Origin: Ramlibacter sp.
GTDB lineage: Bacteria > Pseudomonadota > Gammaproteobacteria > Burkholderiales > Burkholderiaceae_C
DNA length: 64,000 bases
Direction of reading: 5' to 3'
Assembly (NCBI GenBank): GCA_021323335.1
Contig: JAJTCN010000008.1
Span: 21,417-85,416, forward strand
Shown: positions 43,906 through 52,047 of the stretch, piece after piece
Numbering within the stretch: the first letter of the stretch is position 1
Layout: the number at the start of each line of letters is the position of its first letter
Position numbers and translations under genes: made by a program
The notes under the pieces: generated by a model
Told to the model about the DNA's origin: nothing
What the model saw: only the letters and a program-made list of their open reading frames with translations
Database searches by the model: none

Positions 43906-45687
43906 ATGAGCGCCCAGCCCAAGATCTCGGCCCGGACCCTTCCGCGGGGACCGCTGCACTGGCAGATGCTGGTGGAATGGCTGTCCGAGGACGGCGTGAT
44001 CTCGGCGGAGGAGGCGCGGCGCACCATCGCCCGCTGCTCGCAGGCCGAAAGCGTCCAGCACCCGCTGGTGCGCCTGGCCTCGGTCTCCATGACGCGCGCC
44101 GCCGACGGCAAGCCGCTGGACATCGAGGCGCTGTGCCAGTACCTCGCCCAGCGCGCCGGCATGGACTACCTGCGCATCGACCCGCTGAAGGTGGACGTGG
44201 CCAAGGTGGCCGACACCATGAGCGCTGGCTACGCCGAGCGCCACAAGGTGCTGCCGGTGCAGGTGACGCCCAACGAGGTGGTGGTGGCCACCGCCGAGCC
44301 CTTCGTCAGCGACTGGATCGAGGAGGTCGAGCGCCAGGCGCGCCGCAGCGTGCGCCGCGTGATCGCCAGTCCGCAGGAAATCCATCGCTATACCGCCGAA
44401 TTCTTCGCCCTGGCCAAGTCCGTGCGGCAGGCGCAGAAGAGCGGCGGCAACACCGGCGCCAGCTTCGAGCAGCTGGTGGAGCTGGGCAAGAGCAACAAGC
44501 AGCTGGACGCCAACGACCAGGGCGTGGTGCAGGTGGTGGACTGGCTGTGGCAATACGCCTTCGACCAGCGCGCCAGCGACATCCACCTGGAGCCGCGGCG
44601 CGAGCAGGGCGTGATCCGATTTCGCATCGACGGCATCCTGCACCCGGTCTACCAGATGCCCATCACCGTCATCACGGCGATGACGGCGCGCATCAAGCTG
44701 CTGGGCCGCATGGACGTGGTGGAGCGGCGCCGCCCGCAGGACGGCCGCATCAAGACGCGCAACCCGCGCGGCGACGAGGTGGAAATGCGCCTCTCGACGC
44801 TGCCCACCGCGTTCGGCGAGAAGATGGTGATGCGGATCTTCGACCCCGACACGGCGGTGAAGGACCTCGACGCGCTCGGCTTCTCCCCGCACGACGCGCA
44901 GCGCTGGGAGCAGCTGGTCAAGCGCCCGCACGGCATCGTGCTGGTGACGGGGCCCACCGGCGCCGGCAAGACCACCACGCTGTATTCCACGCTCAAGCGG
45001 CTGGCCACCGAGGAGGTGAACGTCAGCACGGTGGAGGACCCGATCGAAATGATCGAGCCGGCCTTCAACCAGACGCAGGTGCAGGTGCAGCTGGACTTCG
45101 GCTTTCCCGAGGGTCTGCGGGCGCTGATGCGGCAGGACCCCGACATCATCATGGTCGGCGAAATCCGCGACCTGCAGACCGCCGACATGGCGGTGCAGGC
45201 GGCGCTGACCGGCCACCTGGTGTTCTCGTCGCTGCACACCAACGACGCGCCGTCGGCCATCGCCCGGCTGATGGAGCTGGGCATTCCGCCCTACCTCATC
45301 AACGCCACCATGATCGGCGTGCTGGCCCAGCGACTGGTGCGCACCTTGTGCAGGCAGTGCAAGCAGCCCGACGACACCACGCCCCGCTCGGCGCTGGACG
45401 AGATCGTCAAGCCCTGGAAGATCAGCGGCAACTGGCAGCCCTACAAGCCGGTGGGCTGCGTGGACTGCCGCATGACCGGCTTCCTCGGCCGCATGGGCCT
45501 GTACGAGCTGCTCACCGTGACCGAGGGCTTCAAGGACAAGGTGACCCGGGAGCCCGGCATCCTGCCTCTCAAGCGCCAGGCGGTGGCGGACGGCATGCGC
45601 CCGCTGAGGTTGGCCGGCGCCCTGCGGGTGGCCGAGGGCCTGACCACCGTGGAAGAGGTGCTCAGCGCCACGCCGCCGCTGGAGTGA
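43906..45687 (+). CDS. GspE/PilB-family secretion or pilus assembly ATPase
   Basis: A 593-residue ATPase. Residues about 1-190 form an MshEN-type N-terminal domain. The ATPase has RASDIHLEPR and FRIDGILHPV, Walker A GPTGAGKTTT (residues 349-358), the Asp box STVEDPIE, Walker B LRALMRQDPDIIMVGEIRD and the His box GHLVFSSLHTNDA. A C-terminal zinc site is CRQCKQ with CVDCRM. It powers type II secretion or type IV pili. It is a lone gene, not next to other assembly genes, though minor pilins lie 3 kb downstream. The ATG lies six bases after TACCAT and lacks a Shine-Dalgarno site. Confidence 0.9.
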   Translation: MSAQPKISARTLPRGPLHWQMLVEWLSEDGVISAEEARRTIARCSQAESVQHPLVRLASVSMTRAADGKPLDIEALCQYLAQRAGMDYLRIDPLKVDVAKVADTMSAGYAERHKVLPVQVTPNEVVVATAEPFVSDWIEEVERQARRSVRRVIASPQEIHRYTAEFFALAKSVRQAQKSGGNTGASFEQLVELGKSNKQLDANDQGVVQVVDWLWQYAFDQRASDIHLEPRREQGVIRFRIDGILHPVYQMPITVITAMTARIKLLGRMDVVERRRPQDGRIKTRNPRGDEVEMRLSTLPTAFGEKMVMRIFDPDTAVKDLDALGFSPHDAQRWEQLVKRPHGIVLVTGPTGAGKTTTLYSTLKRLATEEVNVSTVEDPIEMIEPAFNQTQVQVQLDFGFPEGLRALMRQDPDIIMVGEIRDLQTADMAVQAALTGHLVFSSLHTNDAPSAIARLMELGIPPYLINATMIGVLAQRLVRTLCRQCKQPDDTTPRSALDEIVKPWKISGNWQPYKPVGCVDCRMTGFLGRMGLYELLTVTEGFKDKVTREPGILPLKRQAVADGMRPLRLAGALRVAEGLTTVEEVLSATPPLE

Positions 45688-45820
45688 GCCTCCGGCGCCC
45701 TCGGCCGTGTACGGGGCGCAACAGACTTCGTAACCGGCTGTAGGTGATACCCACATGGGTTCCGACGGGTTGTTCCCCCACAATCCGCCGGTTCTATTCC
45801 CTGTTCCAGGAGACAACAAC

Positions 45821-46309
45821 ATGAAAATAAAGAGCCAGAAGGACTTCTTCTCTGGACTCATGTTCATGGCGATGGGCATCGCCTTTGCGTGGGGCGCCAC
45901 CAACTACACCATCGGCGAAGGCGCCCGCATGGGGCCGGGCTACTTCCCGCTCATGCTGGGGATCCTGCTGTCGCTGGTGGGCCTGTTCATTGTGTTCGAG
46001 GCCATGGTGGTCGAGACCGAAGACGGCGAGCGCATCGGCAAGTGGGCGTGGAAGCCGCTGTTCTTCATCATCGCCTCCAACGTCATCTTCGGCATCTGCA
46101 TCGGCGGCCTGCCCAAGCTCGGCGTCCCCGCCATGGGCCTGATCGTCGGCATCTATGCACTGACCTTCGTCGCCGCCATGGCGGGCGAGGAGTTCCGGGC
46201 CAAGGAGGTCGCCATCGTCGCGACCGTGCTGGCCGTCCTGAGCTATGTCGCCTTCATCCTCCTGCTGAAGCTGCAATTCCCCGTGTGGCCCAGCTTCCTG
46301 ACCGCCTGA
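45821..46309 (+). CDS. tctB: Tripartite tricarboxylate transporter small permease
   Basis: A 162-residue membrane protein with four predicted helices (KDFFSGLMFMAMGIAFAWG, GPGYFPLMLGILLSLVGLFIVF, and two later). The GARMGPGYFPLML motif is characteristic of TctB. The ATG has AGGAGA eight bases upstream. It is followed 16 bases later by tctA. A possible weak promoter (TTGTTC at 45770 with CACAAT at 45779) lies in the 133-base leader, which otherwise holds nothing I can name. The receptor partner is not adjacent. Confidence 0.92.
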   Translation: MKIKSQKDFFSGLMFMAMGIAFAWGATNYTIGEGARMGPGYFPLMLGILLSLVGLFIVFEAMVVETEDGERIGKWAWKPLFFIIASNVIFGICIGGLPKLGVPAMGLIVGIYALTFVAAMAGEEFRAKEVAIVATVLAVLSYVAFILLLKLQFPVWPSFLTA

Positions 46310-46325
46310 CAGGAGACAAGAAAAC

Positions 46326-47837
46326 ATGGATCTCTTCACCAACCTTGCACTGGGCTTCGGCGTCGCGTTCACGCCGATCAACCTGCTGTACTGCTTCATC
46401 GGCTGCGTGCTCGGCACGGCCATCGGCGTGCTGCCCGGCGTCGGCCCGGTGGCGACCATCGCCATGCTGCTGCCCGCCACCTACGCGCTGCCGCCCGTGT
46501 CGGCGCTGATCATGCTGGCCGGCATCTACTACGGCTCGCAGTACGGCGGCTCCACCACCGCCATCCTGGTGAACCTGCCGGGCGAATCGTCCTCGGTGGT
46601 GACCATCATCGACGGCTACCAGATGGCAAGGCAGGGCCGCGCGGGCCCCGCGCTTGCCGCGGCGGGCATCGGCTCGTTCTTCGCCGGTTGCGTCGCCACG
46701 CTGATCCTGGCCGGTTTCGCCGCGCCGCTGACCGAAGTGGCGTTCAAGTTCGGCCCCGCCGAATACTTCTCGCTGATGGTGCTGGGCCTCATCGGCGCCG
46801 TCGTCCTGGCCTCCGGTTCGCTGATCAAGGCCATCGCCATGATCCTGCTGGGCCTGCTGCTGGGCCTGATCGGAACCGATGTGAACTCGGGCGTCGCGCG
46901 CTACTCCTTCGACATCCCGGAGCTCACCGACGGCCTCGGCTTCATCGTCATCGCCATGGGCGTGTTCGGCTACGGCGAGATCATCTCCAACCTCGGCAAG
47001 CACGAGGACGAGCGCAAGGTCTTCACGTCCAAGGTGACGGGCCTGTTCCCCACCAAGGAAGACTTCAAGCGCATGGCGCCGGCCATCCTGCGCGGCACCG
47101 CGCTCGGCTCCGCGCTGGGCATCCTGCCCGGCGGCGGCGCGCTGCTGTCGGCCTTCGCGGCCTACACCATCGAGAAGAAGACCAAGCTGCAACCGGGCGA
47201 AGTGCCGTTCGGCAAGGGCAACATCCGCGGCGTCGCCGCGCCGGAAGCGGCCAACAACGCCGGTTCGCAGACTTCCTTCATCCCGCTGCTCACGCTGGGC
47301 ATCCCGCCCAACGCCGTGATGGCGCTGATGGTGGGCGCGATGACCATCCACAACATCCAGCCGGGTCCGCAGGTGATGACCAGCAACCCGCAGCTGTTCT
47401 GGGGCCTGATCGCCTCGATGTGGATCGGCAACGCGATGCTCGTGATCCTGAACCTGCCGCTGATCGGCATGTGGATCAAGCTGCTGACCATCCCGTACCG
47501 CTGGCTGTTCCCGTCCATCGTGCTGTTCTGCGCCATCGGCGTCTACTCCACGAACAACAACACCTGGGACATCTGGATGGTGGCGATCTTCGGCGTGGTC
47601 GGCTACACCTTCATCAAGCTCGGGTGCGAACCGGCGCCCTTGCTGCTCGGGTTCATCCTGGGGCCGATGATGGAAGAAAACCTGCGCCGGGCGCTGCTGC
47701 TGTCCCGCGGCGACTGGAGCGTGCTGGTCACGCGACCGTTGTCGGCCGGCCTGCTGGGCGCGGCCCTGCTGCTGATCATCATCGTGGCCTTGCCGGCGGT
47801 GAAGAGCAAACGCGAGGAAGCTTTCGTCGAGGAATAG
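46326..47837 (+). CDS. tctA: Tripartite tricarboxylate transporter large permease
   Basis: A 503-residue membrane protein with about twelve helices. Family marks are GCVLGTAIGVLPGVGPVATI, YYGSQYGGSTTAILVNLPGE, and the repeat LGSALGILPGGGALLSAFAAY and APEAANNAGSQTSFIPLLTLG. TctA and TctB form the membrane part of a proton- or sodium-driven carboxylate importer that needs a Bug receptor; the nearest such receptor gene is at 28595. The stop is followed by an 8-bp GC hairpin without a T tract. Confidence 0.94.
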   Translation: MDLFTNLALGFGVAFTPINLLYCFIGCVLGTAIGVLPGVGPVATIAMLLPATYALPPVSALIMLAGIYYGSQYGGSTTAILVNLPGESSSVVTIIDGYQMARQGRAGPALAAAGIGSFFAGCVATLILAGFAAPLTEVAFKFGPAEYFSLMVLGLIGAVVLASGSLIKAIAMILLGLLLGLIGTDVNSGVARYSFDIPELTDGLGFIVIAMGVFGYGEIISNLGKHEDERKVFTSKVTGLFPTKEDFKRMAPAILRGTALGSALGILPGGGALLSAFAAYTIEKKTKLQPGEVPFGKGNIRGVAAPEAANNAGSQTSFIPLLTLGIPPNAVMALMVGAMTIHNIQPGPQVMTSNPQLFWGLIASMWIGNAMLVILNLPLIGMWIKLLTIPYRWLFPSIVLFCAIGVYSTNNNTWDIWMVAIFGVVGYTFIKLGCEPAPLLLGFILGPMMEENLRRALLLSRGDWSVLVTRPLSAGLLGAALLLIIIVALPAVKSKREEAFVEE

Positions 47838-47857
47838 CGGGAGCGTCCGGCTCCCGC
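47837..47857 (+). terminator. Hairpin after tctA, possible weak terminator
   Basis: GCGGGAGC and GCTCCCGC form an eight-base-pair stem around a five-base loop right at the tctA stop codon. There is no T run, so it may act only as a 3' end stabiliser. The rest of the 160-base gap to the next gene shows nothing definite. Confidence 0.4.
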
Positions 47858-48006
47858 GCGGAAGACTCCTTGCGAATTCCGCATCTCCGCGGGCCCGTGC
47901 ACGCCAACTAATTGGCGGCGCGGGCCTTCGCGTGCGACGTTGGTCGCTTCCGCGACCTTGCGTGGGAGAGAATCGAACACGCCGACAGTAGGCCGACGTG
48001 GCTCGC

Positions 48007-48393
48007 ATGGACAAGAACAATCGCTACCCGCCCCAGTGGGCCTTTCGAGGGGTCCTGGTCCTCTCCTGGTGCTGGGTGTTCCTGATCGCGCAATTCGCCG
48101 TGCTCGCGCATGGGGTCGTCCATGCGGACAAGGGCGACCGCCACTGCGCCGTGTCCCGCGCGCATGCGAATGAAAGTGTGCGTGCCCCTGCGCACGATGC
48201 GACAAAAGGCCTCAACGCCGACAGTTCCTGCGAGCTGTTCGAGGCTGCGGGCCAGTCTTTCGTATCCAGTGGCGCCTATGGGATGCCACGTTTCGTCGCC
48301 CCCAGCGGCCCCTTGCTCGCCGCTCTCTCCGGGGAAGCCTTGGCCCGCTGGGCCGGGCTGTTGAACGCGCGCGGTCCACCCGCTTCCGCCTGA
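48007..48393 (+). CDS. Small exported or membrane-anchored hypothetical protein
   Basis: A 128-residue protein starting MDKNNRYPPQWAFRG (a GTG three codons earlier at 47998 is an alternative). One hydrophobic segment at about residues 14-36 (VLVLSWCWVFLIAQFAVLAHG) is a signal anchor, followed by HADKGDRHCAVSRAHAN and a low-complexity tail with LLAALSGEALARWAGLL. The His/Cys cluster after the membrane part recalls DUF2946-like metal-associated proteins, but this is a weak likeness. It is a single gene in the direction of tctA. Confidence 0.5.
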   Translation: MDKNNRYPPQWAFRGVLVLSWCWVFLIAQFAVLAHGVVHADKGDRHCAVSRAHANESVRAPAHDATKGLNADSSCELFEAAGQSFVSSGAYGMPRFVAPSGPLLAALSGEALARWAGLLNARGPPASA

Positions 48394-48497
48394 CCTTCGG
48401 TTCTTCCGTGTCAGCCCGGGCCCATCACCCCGGCGATACGCCTGCCTTCGGGTGTCAGTCATGCGGCCGTGTCGCGCGGTCCGCGCAAGGGTTCATC

Positions 48498-48782
48498 GTG
48501 AAACTGCAGTTCGATATGCTGGACGAGCGTGGCGCCATCTTCGAAGCGCGGATCGACACGCCGGAAGAACAGGCGGCGGCCATCGCCTTCGAGAACTGGT
48601 GTTCGCAGTGGTTGCCGCCTCCGGGCGAACACTGGAGCCTGCTGGAGCGGTCCGATCTCGAGAGTCGCCCCATGCCGCTGAGCGCGCCGGTCCCCCTGGA
48701 GAATGAAGCGGCATCGCGCAGGTTGCTGATCGTCTTCGGCGACCATTCGCTGGCACGCCGCTTCCGGGACGCGTGGTGCTGA
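48498..48782 (+). CDS. Hypothetical protein, 94 aa
   Basis: The start chosen is GTG at 48498 with AAGGG six bases upstream, giving VKLQFDMLDERGAIFEARID. The open frame continues upstream to 48408 but that part lacks a ribosome-binding site. The protein is small and soluble, with EEQAAAIAFENWCSQWLPP and a C-terminal LLIVFGDHSLARRFRDAWC. No known family is recognised. It lies about 140 bases before the minor pilin genes; that gap shows no firm signal. Confidence 0.5.
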   Translation: MKLQFDMLDERGAIFEARIDTPEEQAAAIAFENWCSQWLPPPGEHWSLLERSDLESRPMPLSAPVPLENEAASRRLLIVFGDHSLARRFRDAWC

Positions 48783-48920
48783 CTTTTCCTTAAACCATTT
48801 GTAGCAATGCAATCGGTTCGCGCGCGCGAGCCGGGCCGCTGGTCGCGGAGGCTGCCGCGTTTGTCCATCGGATCCGGAGGTGATGCGCAGGCCGCAGGTC
48901 TTTGCCTAGAGTCGCGGCCC

Positions 48921-49310
48921 ATGCAACGAACCGACCGCGGATTCACACTCATCGAGCTCATGATCGGCGTCGCCGTGGTCGCCATCCTGATGGCGGTAGC
49001 ACTTCCGTCGTACCAGGGTGCCATGGTGAAGAACCGGCGCGCCGCGGCGCAGGCGTACCTTTCCGACGTCGCGCAGCGGCAGCAGCAGCACCTGACGGAT
49101 GCGCGTTCGTTCGCGAGCACCACGTCGGAGCTGGGGGCAGCGCCGCCGGCCGACGTCGCGCGCTTCTACGAGATCACTTTCTCCGTCAGCGCGTCGCTGC
49201 CGCCCGCGTACACCGCCACGGCCACGCCCCTCGGCGACAGCTCGCAGGCCTCGGACGGGCCGATCGGCATCACCAGCAACGGGACGAAGTTTCCGTCGGG
49301 AAAGTGGTGA
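48921..49310 (+). CDS. pilE: Type IV pilin-like protein (PilE-type minor pilin)
   Basis: A 129-residue prepilin with a short basic leader and the class III cleavage site RG/FTLIELMIGVAVVAILMAVALPSY: cleavage after Gly7, with Glu5 of the mature protein present for assembly. The body is short, with no visible C-terminal disulfide pair. It is the first gene of the minor pilin operon. Its stop shares one base with the fimT start. Confidence 0.88.
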   Translation: MQRTDRGFTLIELMIGVAVVAILMAVALPSYQGAMVKNRRAAAQAYLSDVAQRQQQHLTDARSFASTTSELGAAPPADVARFYEITFSVSASLPPAYTATATPLGDSSQASDGPIGITSNGTKFPSGKW

Positions 49311-49789
49311 TGAGGCTTGCGCCCGCGACCTCCCGTTCCGCCGGTTTCACGCTCGTGGAGCTGCTGGTGGTGCTCACCGTGCTGGCGGTGCTGGCGGCGG
49401 TGGCCACGCCTTCGATGAGCCGCATCGTGGCCGCGCAACGCGTGCGCGCGATGGCGGCCGACCTGCACCTCGCCCTGGTGCAGGCGCGGTCCGAGGCGAT
49501 CAAGCGCAATGCCGCCGTCACGCTGTCCCCGGCCGGTGGCGACTGGAGCGGTGGCTGGGTCGTGCTGGACCCCGAGAACACCGAAGGGACGCCGCTGCGC
49601 GCCTACACCGGGGGCCGGGGCGTGCAGGTCACCACCACGACCGCGCAGGTCGTTTACGTCGGCAGCGGCCGCTCCACCCTCGCGACGGAGGCCTCGTTCA
49701 TGATCAGTTCGACCGCGACGGACGAAGCGCGCTGCGTGCTGGTGAACCTGACCGGGCGCCCTTACGTGAAGACAGCCGCGGCATGCTGA
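49310..49789 (+). CDS. fimT: Minor pilin FimT/GspH-like pseudopilin
   Basis: A 159-residue prepilin with cleavage site SAG/FTLVELLVVLTVLAVLAAVATPS and a GspH/FimT beta-domain (RVRAMAADLHLALVQARSEAIKRNAAVTLSP, GWVVLDPENTEGTPLRAY). It probably joins the initiation complex of type IV pili; FimT homologues also bind DNA during uptake. Two Cys residues (ARCVLV, AAAC) near the end could form a disulfide. It overlaps pilE by one base and pilV by seven. Confidence 0.88.
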   Translation: MRLAPATSRSAGFTLVELLVVLTVLAVLAAVATPSMSRIVAAQRVRAMAADLHLALVQARSEAIKRNAAVTLSPAGGDWSGGWVVLDPENTEGTPLRAYTGGRGVQVTTTTAQVVYVGSGRSTLATEASFMISSTATDEARCVLVNLTGRPYVKTAAAC

Positions 49790-50361
49790 AGCGGCGCGCC
49801 ACGCGCGGTGCGGCGATGGTCGAGATCCTGGTCTCGATCGTCATCACCGTCTTCGGCCTGCTGGCGCTGGCCGGACTGCAGACGCGCATGAACGGCGCCA
49901 TGCTGGAGGCTTCGCAGCGCGCGCAGGCCGTGGCGCTGCTGCAGGACATCCACAGCCGGATCCAGGCCAACCAGAACCAGGACACCGCCTACATCACCGC
50001 TTCGGCTGCCGGCACCGGAGACACGGCGCCCGAGGATTGCAGCACGCTGGCCGCGCCCACGCGGGCCCAGCTGGACCTCTGCGAATGGAGCAACGCCCTG
50101 AAGGGGGCGTCCGAGAGCGTTGCCGGCGCGAACACGGGCGCCATGATCGGCGGCCGCGGCTGCGTCGAACAGCTGCAGGTGGCCAATGTCACCTCGGGCA
50201 TCTGCCAGCCGGCCCGGTACCGCCTGACTGTCGTCTGGCAGGGCATGAACGCCACGGTCGCGCCCGCTTCCCTCTGCGGCGCGAATGAATATGGAGCGGA
50301 CGACCGGCTGCGCAAGGCCGTGTCGACGCACGTCGTGATCCCCTTGCCCGGCTGCTCGTGA
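49783..50361 (+). CDS. pilV: Minor pilin PilV
   Basis: A 192-residue minor pilin with an N-terminal RG/AAMVEILVSIVITVFGLLALAGLQ, so the cleavage Gly and the Glu5 are kept. The body holds an even set of cysteines (EDC, DLCEW, RGC, GIC, SLC, PGC), as expected of PilV-like proteins. It starts inside the end of fimT, and its stop overlaps the pilW start. It would help prime pilus assembly and present PilY1. Confidence 0.87.
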   Translation: MLKRRATRGAAMVEILVSIVITVFGLLALAGLQTRMNGAMLEASQRAQAVALLQDIHSRIQANQNQDTAYITASAAGTGDTAPEDCSTLAAPTRAQLDLCEWSNALKGASESVAGANTGAMIGGRGCVEQLQVANVTSGICQPARYRLTVVWQGMNATVAPASLCGANEYGADDRLRKAVSTHVVIPLPGCS

Positions 50362-51437
50362 TGCCCGAAGTCCGCCTCCTCCCTCTCCGCCGTCACCGGG
50401 GCATCACACTCGTCGAGATGCTGGTCGCCGTCTCCATCGGCGTGGTCATGCTCACGGCCATGTCGCTGCTGTTCGCGAACAACAGCCGCACCCGGGCCGA
50501 GATCGAGCGCAGCAGCCAGGAGGCCGAGAACGGCCGCTTCGCGCTGGACCTGCTCGCGACCGAGCTGCAGCACGCCGGCTACCTGGCCGAGCTGGACGGG
50601 AGGCTGCTGCCCCTGCCGGCCTCGAAGCCGGACCCCTGCGCCACCGACCCCGCGGTGCTCCGCGGCGCCTTGGGCGTGCATGTCCAGGGTGAAGACGGCA
50701 GCGCGGCCGGTCTCGGCTGCATCACGGACGTCAAGCCCGGCACGGACGTCATCGTCGTGCGCCGCGCGGCCACCTGCATCGCCGGCGCCGGCGACTGCCT
50801 GCCGCTGGCCGCCGGCGCGCCCGGCTTCCAGGCGAGCTCGTGCAACGATCCGCTGCGCGCGGAGCTCGCCACCGGAGTCATCGACAACTTCTATCGTCTC
50901 AGCACCGCGGCCGCCGATTTCTCGCTGACGCGGCGGGACTGCGCGACGGCCGCGCCGGTGCGCCGCTACCTGGCGCGCATCTATTTCGTGGCGGCCAACG
51001 ACCGGCCCGGCGACGGGATGCCCACGCTCAAGCGCGCCGAACTCGGCGCCGGCGGGTTCACGACGGTCTCGCTGGTGCAGGGCGTGGACGACTTGCAGGT
51101 CGAGTACGGCCTGGACAGCAGCGGGGACGGCAACCCGGACGTGTACAGCGCCTCCCCCGACGGATACCTGGGCTGCGACAGCAGCAGCACCCCGACCTGC
51201 GTCGGCCACTGGGTCTCCGTCGTCAGCGCCAAGCTGTTCATCCTCAGCCGCAATCCGACACCGTCGCCCGGACACGTCGACCAGACGGTCTACGCGCTGG
51301 GCCGGGTGGCCGACGCGGTGGCCGGCAGCGGCGAACCGGCGGAGGTCGGTCCCTTCGGCGACGGCTACAAGCGCAGCGTCTTCCAGCAACTGGTGCGGCT
51401 GCAGAACGCGAGCGGCCGGAGGTTCTCGCCATCATGA
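50361..51437 (+). CDS. pilW: Minor pilin PilW
   Basis: A 358-residue minor pilin. The class III leader is RHRG/ITLVEMLVAVSIGVVMLTAMSLLF, with Glu5 present, followed by a large beta-rich domain (RFALDLLATELQHAGYLAEL, TDVIVVRRAATC). A GTG immediately upstream (50358) is an alternative start; the ATG overlaps the pilV stop by one base. PilW forms the minor-pilin core with PilV, PilX and FimT/FimU. Confidence 0.88.
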   Translation: MPEVRLLPLRRHRGITLVEMLVAVSIGVVMLTAMSLLFANNSRTRAEIERSSQEAENGRFALDLLATELQHAGYLAELDGRLLPLPASKPDPCATDPAVLRGALGVHVQGEDGSAAGLGCITDVKPGTDVIVVRRAATCIAGAGDCLPLAAGAPGFQASSCNDPLRAELATGVIDNFYRLSTAAADFSLTRRDCATAAPVRRYLARIYFVAANDRPGDGMPTLKRAELGAGGFTTVSLVQGVDDLQVEYGLDSSGDGNPDVYSASPDGYLGCDSSSTPTCVGHWVSVVSAKLFILSRNPTPSPGHVDQTVYALGRVADAVAGSGEPAEVGPFGDGYKRSVFQQLVRLQNASGRRFSPS

Positions 51438-52009
51438 TCCGCAAGCAGCAGGGCGTCACGCTCATCGTCTCCCTCCTCATGCTCGTGCTGCTGACGATCG
51501 TGTCGGTATCCTCGTTCAACATCGGCAAGGCGAGCCTGCAGGCGGTGGACAACGCACAGCACCAGGCCCAGGCCAAGGGGGCGGCGCAGGCGATCATCGA
51601 CCAGGTCGTCAGCACGCCGACCTTCGCCGAAAACCCGGCCGCGGTCCTCGACAACGGCAACTGCGCGCCGGCCCTGAACGCACCGCCCAACAGCAGGTGC
51701 GTGGACGTCAACGGGGACGGCAAGACCGTGGTCGTGGTGCAGATGGCGCCGCAGCCCGCCTGCACGCAGGTCAAGCTGATCACCGCGGCTTCGCTGGACC
51801 TCACCAGGCCCGAGGACCTGGGGTGCAGCCTGGGCGTGGTGCAGAACTTCGGCATCGAAGGAGTCTCTTCCGGAGCGTCCCTGTGCTCCGACTCGCTCTG
51901 GGAGATCAACGCCCAGGCTTCGGAACCTGTTTCCCGCGCCAGCGCGGTGGTGACGCAGGGCGTTTCCATGCGGGTATCGAACGACTCGGTGACCACGAGC
52001 TGTCCCTGA
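51434..52009 (+). CDS. pilX: Minor pilin PilX
   Basis: A 191-residue minor pilin starting MIRKQQG/VTLIVSLLMLVLLTIVSVSSFNIG. The mature protein lacks Glu5, which is usual for PilX/GspK-like tips. Several cysteines occur in the body (NCAP, RCVD, ACTQ, GCSLG, LCSD, SCP). It overlaps pilW by an ATGA and precedes pilY1 by 38 bases, in which GAAGGA forms the ribosome-binding site. Confidence 0.87.
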   Translation: MIRKQQGVTLIVSLLMLVLLTIVSVSSFNIGKASLQAVDNAQHQAQAKGAAQAIIDQVVSTPTFAENPAAVLDNGNCAPALNAPPNSRCVDVNGDGKTVVVVQMAPQPACTQVKLITAASLDLTRPEDLGCSLGVVQNFGIEGVSSGASLCSDSLWEINAQASEPVSRASAVVTQGVSMRVSNDSVTTSCP

Positions 52010-52047
52010 CGCGGACGCCATTGCAAATCAGAACGAAGGAACGCTTG

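Noticed and set aside
47908..48462. A 184-codon minus-strand frame opposite the small gene at 48007
   Set aside because: It is low-complexity and shadows the forward gene, which has a clear membrane segment.
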